Positions 7,449 to 12,217 of a stretch of 12,217 bases of DNA are shown one piece after another; within the stretch, counting starts at the first letter, position 1, and each line of letters starts with the position of its first letter. The stretch covers positions 1 to 12,217 of the forward strand of contig CAZEVK010000036.1 of assembly GCA_964515755.1 (NCBI GenBank), in the 5' to 3' direction. Both the position numbers and the translations under genes were made by a program. The stretch comes from JAGVLN01 sp964515755. GTDB lineage: Bacteria; Pseudomonadota; Alphaproteobacteria; Rickettsiales; JABSSG01. The notes below the pieces were generated by a model. The model was not told the origin of the DNA and ran no database searches. It saw only the letters and a list, made by a program, of their open reading frames with translations.

Positions 7449-8807
7449 TTATTTTTCGTTAAAGGCATGCCAGAAAGTACTTGTAACTGGATCCATTAAA
7501 TATTGTAAAAACGTACGTTCGCCTGTAACAATATTAATTTCAGCTTGCATTCCTGGGTAAAGTTCATAATTTCTTAAGCGAGATATTTTAGTTAATTGTG
7601 ATTTATCTACTTCTACACGTACTTTATATGCTGGAGGCATATTATTACCTCTATCAACAACATCTGGTGATACCTGAACTACAACTCCATCAAGAGGTGC
7701 AGTGCTTCTACCTTTGAATGCTGTGATCCTCACTTTAGCTTTCAAGCCAACGTGCAAAGAATCTATATCCTTAGGATCAACGTAAGCATCGATTACAAGA
7801 TTATCATCTTGAGGAATAATAGATAACAAGGCTTCTCCAGGCCTAACAACTCCACTAATAGTATGCACAGCTAGCTGATTAACTATCCCATCAATTGGAG
7901 AGGTTATAATTAGGCGATTTAATGCATCTTTAGCTGCGATTGTTTTTGCTTCGACTTGATTTAGATTGCTTAATGTTTCATGTTCACGTAATTGGAGCTC
8001 AACTACCTTAGATTTTTGTGCAAATCCTTTTTCTAGAAGCTCTATGTTAACTGCTACTTGCTCACGTAGTAATTCTAATTGTTTAGTAAGTGATTCATGT
8101 TGTGCTTCTGCAGATGATATTGATGCTTGTAATTCAATTGGACTTAAGCGAATCAATTCTTGTCCTTGTTTTACGTGATCACCATCTTTAACATAGATAG
8201 CATCAATTATCCCGCCTTCTTTATGCTGAATTATCTTTTTATCGGTATCAACGACTACGCTACCTTGAGCAGGGGCAGAACTGTCTAGTGGAGCAAGTGC
8301 TGACCAAAGTCCTCCAATAACAAATGTTACAATACTAACCCAAACACCAAACAAAATAGGTGATCTTGCTTGCTGCACAACTTCGTTGCGAGTTGGATCA
8401 TTTTTTGTGCTTTTATACATAATAAAGCTTACAGCTGAATCAATAGCTTTTAAGGAATTTGCTAATATAATTTGAAAATCATGAACTAGATTTGCAGGTT
8501 TATAATTTACAAATTTTTCTTTGTGGTGTTTAGTTTTGTGAAGGAGTTTTAACACTTCTGGATGTTGCTTAATTTCATCAAACAATTTAAGAAGCTTAGT
8601 TTTATTAACTTTCTTTTTTGGCTCAGCAATTTCTTGTTCTGGTTGCTCTGACTGTTTAGGTTGTTCAATAATTGGAATAGAACGTGCTGTGGAGTCCATT
8701 GATATACTATATTTTAATCCTTGAAGCATCTTGCTTTTAGGATTACTTTCTATTTTTTCAGCTTCAACTTTTTCAATTGGTTTTTTAGTATTCTTCTGCA
8801 TAAGCAT
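7449..8807 (-). CDS. hlyD: HlyD-family type I secretion membrane fusion (adaptor) protein
   Basis: The inner-membrane-anchored periplasmic adaptor that should link the PrtD-type exporter to a TolC-like outer-membrane channel. Residues 1-149 are cytoplasmic and charged, far longer than the roughly 20-60 residues usual for PrtE or HlyD. One membrane helix spans 150-171. Half-lipoyl segments lie near 183-222 and 298-330, the latter including SPIDGIV at 303-309. Between them the coiled-coil hairpin covers only about 225-298, clearly shorter than in HlyD. A beta-barrel region and the conserved end LYPGMQAEINIVTGERTFL at 416-434 complete it. Total length, 452, is normal because the two deviations cancel. 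AGGTAGGA at 8808-8815 lies directly before the first ATG and 6 bases before a second in-frame ATG at 8799-8801, so M3 may be the true start. prtD ends 15 bases upstream: one operon. Confidence 0.92.
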   Translation of the reverse strand: MLMQKNTKKPIEKVEAEKIESNPKSKMLQGLKYSISMDSTARSIPIIEQPKQSEQPEQEIAEPKKKVNKTKLLKLFDEIKQHPEVLKLLHKTKHHKEKFVNYKPANLVHDFQIILANSLKAIDSAVSFIMYKSTKNDPTRNEVVQQARSPILFGVWVSIVTFVIGGLWSALAPLDSSAPAQGSVVVDTDKKIIQHKEGGIIDAIYVKDGDHVKQGQELIRLSPIELQASISSAEAQHESLTKQLELLREQVAVNIELLEKGFAQKSKVVELQLREHETLSNLNQVEAKTIAAKDALNRLIITSPIDGIVNQLAVHTISGVVRPGEALLSIIPQDDNLVIDAYVDPKDIDSLHVGLKAKVRITAFKGRSTAPLDGVVVQVSPDVVDRGNNMPPAYKVRVEVDKSQLTKISRLRNYELYPGMQAEINIVTGERTFLQYLMDPVTSTFWHAFNEK

Positions 8808-8822
8808 TCCTACCTAGTTTTC

Positions 8823-10574
8823 TCAATGGCTATTAGCTTTTTCTACATCTGCTGCCTTAGGCGGCTGAGCAAATCGAGCCATGATTTCTTCTCTTGGGCC
8901 ATAAGCTACTATGGTTCCATCTTGCAAAATCATGATCATGTCAACAAATGCTAAAATAGAAGGTCGATGCGAAATAAGTATAGAGGTAATTTTTCTTTCC
9001 TTAGCATTAGCAATAGCTTGTACTAAAGCCTGTTCCCCACGTTCGTCGAGGTTTGCATTTGGCTCATCAAGCACTACTACTTTTGGATTACCGTAGAATG
9101 CTCTGGCTAAAGCAACTCTTTGTTTTTGACCTCCTGATAAAGCTGATCCTGCCATGCCTATATCGCTTTCATAACCATTAGGTAGTTTTGAAATCATTTC
9201 ATGCGCACCAGCAAATTTTGCTGCTTCTGCAACTAATTGTGGGTCTGGTGTGTTACTCATTCGTGCAATGTTTTCTTTAATCGATCCATTAAATAATTCA
9301 ATGCCTTGAGGAACATATCCCATATGCTGACCAAAATCATCTCTATTCCATGTGTATACGTCAGAGTTATCCAATCGTACAGAACCAGATGTTGGTTTCC
9401 AGACACCGACCAATAACCTTGCAAGAGTGGATTTTCCGGCAGCACTAGGCCCAATAATTGCTAGAGATAGTCCAGGTTCTAAAGTAAAATTTAATCCTTT
9501 TAAGATAAATTTTTGTTGTTGTCCAGCCGGTACAGGTAGGCCAAAGAATAAATTTTCTGCAGATATTCTACCTTCCGGATTAGGTATGGACATTCCTTCA
9601 ATTTTATTCTGTGAGTGATCAAGAAATGATTTAATTTTATCATATGATTTACGTGCAGAGCTAACTTGCTTCCAAACTTCGATTGCTGAGTCAAAAGGAG
9701 CCAAAGCTCTTCCAACTATGATTGAAGCGGCAATCATATTACCGACAGTCATTTCTGGGGGATTAGTACTAATTACTAGATAAGCACTAATACAAGTAAC
9801 ACCAACTTGTAAAATTGCACGCAAAAATTTTGTAGTATTAGCAATTACTCCGTTTCGATAACTAGCTATTGATTGCATTTTTAATGCTGCTTTATTTACA
9901 TCTGACCAACGCGACTGAACAGCGGTCATCATTCCCATTGCTTGGACTGTTTCTGCATTTCTAGTGGCGATTTCAGCTAAATAGTGGCCCTTAATACTAT
10001 GTTCATTAGATTTGGATAATGTGTCATTAATCGCATAAGCGTTTAAAAAAGCAAAAAATAAAATTATGATACTTCCAACTACGGTTAACCAACCAAGATA
10101 TGGATGAATTAAAAATACTACTATTATATATATAATGGACCATGGGGCATCGAATAAACTATTAATTCCCACACTGGTCAAAAATGATTTAATAGTGGCA
10201 AACTCACGAATAGTTTGACTGGCTCCCATAGATTGTTTTACAGAGCTACTCTCTACTGCGTGAGCAAATAATTGTGGTGAAAGTTTCTTATCCAACCATT
10301 CGCCTATTTTAATTAATGTAAATGATCTGGCAATTTGTAGTAATGTATGCGATCCATAAATTATAACGAAAATTATGGTAAGCATAATCAAAGTGTGTTT
10401 ACTTCCACTTCCTAAAACGCGATCCAAAACTTGCAAGGAATATAAGGGAGTGATTAAGTTTAGCACGTTCACACCAAATGAGAAAATAAACGTAATTATA
10501 AATGCTAATTTACAATCGTGTAGCGCTTGCACTAGAAGATTTTTAGATACTTTAGTGTCTGTATTTGTTGTCAT
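8823..10574 (-). CDS. prtD: type I secretion system permease/ATPase, PrtD/AprD family
   Basis: The inner-membrane ABC exporter of a type I secretion system, pushing an unfolded protein substrate through the adaptor and outer-membrane channel at the cost of ATP. Its 583 residues are typical for PrtD, which lacks the N-terminal peptidase-like domain of HlyB. Membrane helices lie roughly at 24-42, 60-80, 143-158, 160-180, 252-270 and 277-295. The ATPase is complete: Walker A GPSAAGKS 375-382, Q423, signature LSGGQ 479-483, Walker B VVVLDE 499-504, and H536 in LISHRPS. The HlyD-family gene follows after 15 bases, confirming the type I context; no RTX-type substrate with GGxGxD repeats is in the window. 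The Shine-Dalgarno is weak (AGATTAGA-like), so the start is supported mainly by family length. Related pairs are present in Rickettsia genomes. Confidence 0.94.
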   Translation of the reverse strand: MTTNTDTKVSKNLLVQALHDCKLAFIITFIFSFGVNVLNLITPLYSLQVLDRVLGSGSKHTLIMLTIIFVIIYGSHTLLQIARSFTLIKIGEWLDKKLSPQLFAHAVESSSVKQSMGASQTIREFATIKSFLTSVGINSLFDAPWSIIYIIVVFLIHPYLGWLTVVGSIIILFFAFLNAYAINDTLSKSNEHSIKGHYLAEIATRNAETVQAMGMMTAVQSRWSDVNKAALKMQSIASYRNGVIANTTKFLRAILQVGVTCISAYLVISTNPPEMTVGNMIAASIIVGRALAPFDSAIEVWKQVSSARKSYDKIKSFLDHSQNKIEGMSIPNPEGRISAENLFFGLPVPAGQQQKFILKGLNFTLEPGLSLAIIGPSAAGKSTLARLLVGVWKPTSGSVRLDNSDVYTWNRDDFGQHMGYVPQGIELFNGSIKENIARMSNTPDPQLVAEAAKFAGAHEMISKLPNGYESDIGMAGSALSGGQKQRVALARAFYGNPKVVVLDEPNANLDERGEQALVQAIANAKERKITSILISHRPSILAFVDMIMILQDGTIVAYGPREEIMARFAQPPKAADVEKANSH

Positions 10575-10591
10575 ATTTTTCTAATCTCATC

Positions 10592-10742
10592 TTATAAGCT
10601 TTTATTGTAGACAAAAAGCATTAATACATAGTTAAAACATTAAATTATTTGATGCTAATTCCTAATATAATAACTATCCATGTAATATTAAAGGGTTAAT
10701 GTTTTAAAATACATATTTTTTTAAAGTAATATTATAAGCTTT
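10592..10742. repeat. intergenic region bounded by an 11-bp direct repeat and holding a 12-bp inverted repeat
   Basis: TTATAAGCTTT occurs at 10592-10602 and again in the same direction at 10732-10742, bracketing nearly all of the prtD-Nudix spacer. Inside, TTAAAACATTAA at 10632-10643 and TTAATGTTTTAA at 10696-10707 are perfect inverted copies, 52 bases apart. The spacer must carry the promoter for the secretion genes, but I find no convincing -35/-10 pair. It could be an operator region or a degraded small insertion. AT richness raises the odds of chance. Confidence 0.4.
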
Positions 10743-11286
10743 ATGCAGATTGGCCCACCCATTTCTTAAACATTCTTACTATAGACGTTTCATTATTAGG
10801 TAGTTCATCAAGGTTTTTACTAATCCATCTCAAATCTTTAGATTCACTAGAAACTTTAATTTTTTCGTCTTGCTGAGCTTGTAATAAAAATCTAATATCA
10901 TAATGATAGTGTTTCTCTTCATTAACATTTCCTACAAAAAAATGAACTCCAATATCAAAAATTTGATCATGTACAGGTTTGACATTTTTAAGGCCAGACT
11001 CTTCTTGTATTTCTCTAACTGCTACATTAAGCACATTCGGATCACCATCACAATGACCACCAAGCTGAACCCATTTGTTTAATTTTTTATGATGTGTTAA
11101 GAGAGCCTTTTCTCCTGTTTTATTTAAAAGCCATGCTGAAGCGGTGATATGACCATGTTGTAAATTTCGATCAAAACATTGCTCATTGTTCTTAATAAAA
11201 TTAATAATATCTTCTTTGTGCTTAATTTCTTCTGGTGAAGATGGGTTATAATTAGCTATTAGTTTCAGTAGATAATTTCTATGCAT
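10741..11286 (-). CDS. Nudix hydrolase
   Basis: A 181-residue cytosolic hydrolase of a nucleoside diphosphate linked to another moiety; the exact substrate cannot be read from sequence. The Nudix box spans G77 to L99: GGHCDGD, then REIQEESGL at 91-99 with the metal-binding R91, E92, E95 and E96. The first glutamate of the classical motif is replaced by P83, common in the GGHxDGD subgroup and unlikely to abolish catalysis. KALLTHHKKLNKWVQLGGH shows the usual substrate strand before the box. The start lies 17 bases after the 3' end of tRNA-Ser on the same strand, so its mRNA is probably released by tRNA processing and has almost no leader. No strong Shine-Dalgarno is seen. The role may be clean-up of damaged or signalling nucleotides, but this is inference. 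Confidence 0.88.
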   Translation of the reverse strand: MHRNYLLKLIANYNPSSPEEIKHKEDIINFIKNNEQCFDRNLQHGHITASAWLLNKTGEKALLTHHKKLNKWVQLGGHCDGDPNVLNVAVREIQEESGLKNVKPVHDQIFDIGVHFFVGNVNEEKHYHYDIRFLLQAQQDEKIKVSSESKDLRWISKNLDELPNNETSIVRMFKKWVGQSA

Positions 11287-11303
11287 AGCTTTTTCAGTTT
11301 AAT

Positions 11304-11391
11304 TGGCGGAGGAAAGGGGATTTGAACCCCTGAGACATTGCTGTCAACACGCTTTCCAGGCGTGCGCCTTAAACCGCTCGGCCATCCCTCC
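11304..11391 (-). tRNA. tRNA-Ser(GGA)
   Basis: The minus strand folds as a class II tRNA. The acceptor GGAGGGA pairs with TTCCTCC with one G-T pair. The anticodon loop CTGGAAA sits between stems GCACGC and GCGTGT and carries GGA, which reads UCC and UCU serine codons. There is a long variable arm of the serine type and a T-loop GTTCAAATC. The discriminator is G and the CCA end is encoded (TGG at 11304-11306 on the plus strand). The length of 88 bases is right for tRNA-Ser. Confidence 0.97.
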
Positions 11392-11435
11392 GATTTTAGG
11401 GATAATATATTTAATCCCTGATAAATCAAGTTTTT
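11392..11435 (+). terminator. hairpin abutting tRNA-Ser, terminator-like on the plus strand
   Basis: AGGGAT at 11398-11403 pairs with ATCCCT at 11414-11419. An outer stem of GATTT at 11392-11396 pairs with AAATC at 11423-11427. On the plus strand it is followed by AAG and five T at 11431-11435. On the minus strand it forms the leader immediately 5' of the mature tRNA end. It may shield ppa from antisense transcription or act in tRNA precursor processing. Confidence 0.35.
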
Positions 11436-11445
11436 ATTGCTTTTA

Positions 11446-11473
11446 ATTATATTCGTAGTTATTTTTAAGTTCA
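11446..11473 (-). promoter_or_regulatory. candidate promoter for tRNA-Ser and the Nudix gene
   Basis: On the minus strand a perfect TATAAT (complement of 11446-11451) lies 16 bases after TGAACT (complement of 11468-11473), a poor -35. Transcription would start about 45-50 bases before the tRNA. The hexamer is the only strong element. Confidence 0.3.
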
Positions 11474-11499
11474 TTCGCTAAGCAGTTAAGGAGAATACT

Positions 11500-12036
11500 A
11501 TGGATTTAAGTAAATTATCGATTGGTGCAAAGCCGCCTGAAGAAATAAATGTTATTATTGAAGTGCCGGCTGGCTCTGATCCTGTGAAATATGAATTTGA
11601 TAAAGAAAGTGGTGCATTATTCGTTGATCGTTTTATTCAAGTGGCGATGCATTATCCATGTAATTATGGATTTATTCCTCATACTTTATCAGATGATGGG
11701 GATCCTTGTGATGTATTAGTGATTTCTGATTTTCCTGTAGTTCCAGGAAGTATTATTAGGGCTAGGCCAATTGGTGTTTTAATGATGGAAGATGAATCAG
11801 GTTTTGATGAAAAAATCTTGGCGGTTCCAACAATAAAACTAAGCCCGTATTATGCAGAAATTAAATCTTATAAAGATCTACCCGAAATCATGTCTCAGCG
11901 TATCTGTCATTTTTTTGAACACTATAAGGCATTAGAAAAAAATAAATGGGTTAAAATTAAAGGCTGGGAAGATGCTGAGAAAGCTAAAAATATAATTACC
12001 GAATCAATCGAAAGATCTATAAGTAAAACTAGATAA
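11500..12036 (+). CDS. ppa: inorganic pyrophosphatase, Family I
   Basis: A soluble enzyme that hydrolyses pyrophosphate to two phosphates, pulling nucleic acid synthesis, aminoacylation and lipid activation forward. Its 178 residues match the bacterial hexameric type. The active-site set is complete and sits one residue past E. coli numbering: E21, K30, E32, R44, Y56, D66, D68, D71 (signature DGDPCDV at 66-72), D98, D103, K105, Y142 and K143. AAGGAG at 11488-11493 is an excellent Shine-Dalgarno with a 6-base gap to the ATG. It is transcribed away from tRNA-Ser and stands alone, with tRNA-Leu 110 bases downstream on the same strand. Nothing is unusual in the gene. Confidence 0.97.
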   Translation: MDLSKLSIGAKPPEEINVIIEVPAGSDPVKYEFDKESGALFVDRFIQVAMHYPCNYGFIPHTLSDDGDPCDVLVISDFPVVPGSIIRARPIGVLMMEDESGFDEKILAVPTIKLSPYYAEIKSYKDLPEIMSQRICHFFEHYKALEKNKWVKIKGWEDAEKAKNIITESIERSISKTR

Positions 12037-12096
12037 AGTTCTTTACTTTGTATTGCAACATTATATTAAATGATGTAAATCTTAAGTCCTTAAAAG

Positions 12097-12127
12097 TGTT
12101 TACTAAAATGGTTACTTTTAGTAAACA
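12097..12127. repeat. perfect 12-bp inverted repeat between ppa and tRNA-Leu
   Basis: TGTTTACTAAAA at 12097-12108 and TTTTAGTAAACA at 12116-12127 are exact reverse complements around a 7-base loop, TGGTTAC. It lies 60 bases after the ppa stop and 19 bases before tRNA-Leu. The stem could end ppa transcription, but only AATTT rather than a clean T-run follows. A protein-binding operator upstream of the tRNA is the alternative. Confidence 0.8.
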
Positions 12128-12146
12128 ATTTATAGAATATTTTATT

Positions 12147-12217
12147 GCGGTCGTGGCGGAATTTGGTAGACGCGCAGCGTTGAGGTCGCTGTTCTGCAAG
12201 GAGTGGAAGTTCAAATC
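12147..12217 (+). tRNA. tRNA-Leu(GAG), 3' end outside the window
   Basis: GCGGTCG begins the acceptor stem at 12147, followed by the leucine-type D-arm TGGCGGAATTTGGTAGAC. The anticodon arm is CAGCG, loop TTGAGGT, CGCTG, giving the anticodon GAG for CUC/CUU codons. The long variable arm and the start of the T-loop (GTTCAAATC) are present; the rest of the T-arm and the acceptor 3' strand lie beyond 12217. TATAGA/TAGAAT near 12131-12138 may be its -10 region. Confidence 0.95.

Noticed and set aside
7966..8178. 70-codon plus-strand ORF inside the adaptor gene
   Set aside because: It is antisense to a well-supported HlyD-family frame and has no ribosome binding site or recognisable content.
10575..10740. 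Rickettsia palindromic element or insertion sequence in the prtD spacer
   Set aside because: There is no long palindrome, no coding remnant and no terminal inverted repeats; only short AT-rich repeats, reported separately.
11265..11474. 69-codon minus-strand ORF running across tRNA-Ser
   Set aside because: It is simply a reading frame through the tRNA and its flanks, with no Shine-Dalgarno and no protein-like composition.
12029..12214. 61-codon minus-strand ORF over the inverted repeat and antisense to tRNA-Leu
   Set aside because: It covers a structured RNA gene and an AT-rich spacer, and its translation resembles no protein.
1..12217. CRISPR array, integrase, transposase or toxin-antitoxin pair
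   Set aside because: I saw no regularly spaced repeats and no matching protein motifs on either strand.

Overview
The window is AT-rich (by eye about one third G+C) and most likely comes from an obligately host-associated alphaproteobacterium of the order Rickettsiales, family Rickettsiaceae or a close relative. The reasons are the base composition, the protein styles (a PrtD/HlyD type I secretion pair, a giant FAD-dependent oxidoreductase, a Family I pyrophosphatase), short intergenic spaces, and single tRNA genes set between unrelated genes. As far as I know, the main Rickettsia clade has lost the non-oxidative pentose phosphate pathway, while Torix-group/'Ca. Tisiphia' and 'Ca. Megaira' relatives keep it. 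The transaldolase here therefore leans toward one of those lineages, but that is an inference and no placement could be tested.

Layout. (1) 1-3472, plus strand: one 1126-residue redox protein. It reads as an NfnB/GltD-like half (two Fe-S clusters, FAD and NADPH Rossmann domains) fused to an NfnA/PyrK-like half (FAD/NAD reductase plus 2Fe-2S). A 24-codon ORF with a Shine-Dalgarno-like sequence overlaps its start. (2) 3473-4796, plus strand: a promoter-like sequence, then a small-subunit-type transaldolase and plsY, the acyl-phosphate glycerol-3-phosphate acyltransferase of phospholipid synthesis. (3) 4791-10574, minus strand: reading leftward, a type I secretion ABC exporter (PrtD type), its HlyD-family adaptor, and an 855-residue ABC protein. 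The last has an SbmA/BacA/ABCD-like membrane domain and an unusual glycine-rich N-terminal extension containing an internal repeat. (4) 10741-11391, minus strand: tRNA-Ser(GGA) followed 17 bases later by a Nudix hydrolase. (5) 11500-12217, plus strand: ppa, a perfect 12-bp inverted repeat, and the first 71 bases of tRNA-Leu(GAG), cut by the window edge.

How it fits together. The secretion pair would form the inner-membrane part of a type I secretion system; no TolC partner or RTX-like substrate lies in the window. The 855-residue protein follows on the same strand after 90 bases and could be part of the same transcript, but its family is linked to uptake of peptides or cobalamin rather than export. 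plsY and this gene converge with their stop codons overlapping in the six-base palindrome ttataa. The first good terminator-like hairpin for the plus strand is 2.6 kb farther on, beyond the whole opposing gene. The remaining genes are housekeeping: sugar phosphates, lipid, nucleotide clean-up, pyrophosphate removal and tRNAs.

The most unusual items are the glycine-rich BacA-like ABC protein, the Nfn-like fusion with an insertion in its NADPH domain, the HlyD-family adaptor with a long cytoplasmic N-terminus and a short hairpin, and the plsY/ABC convergent overlap. I see no CRISPR array, transposase or integrase.
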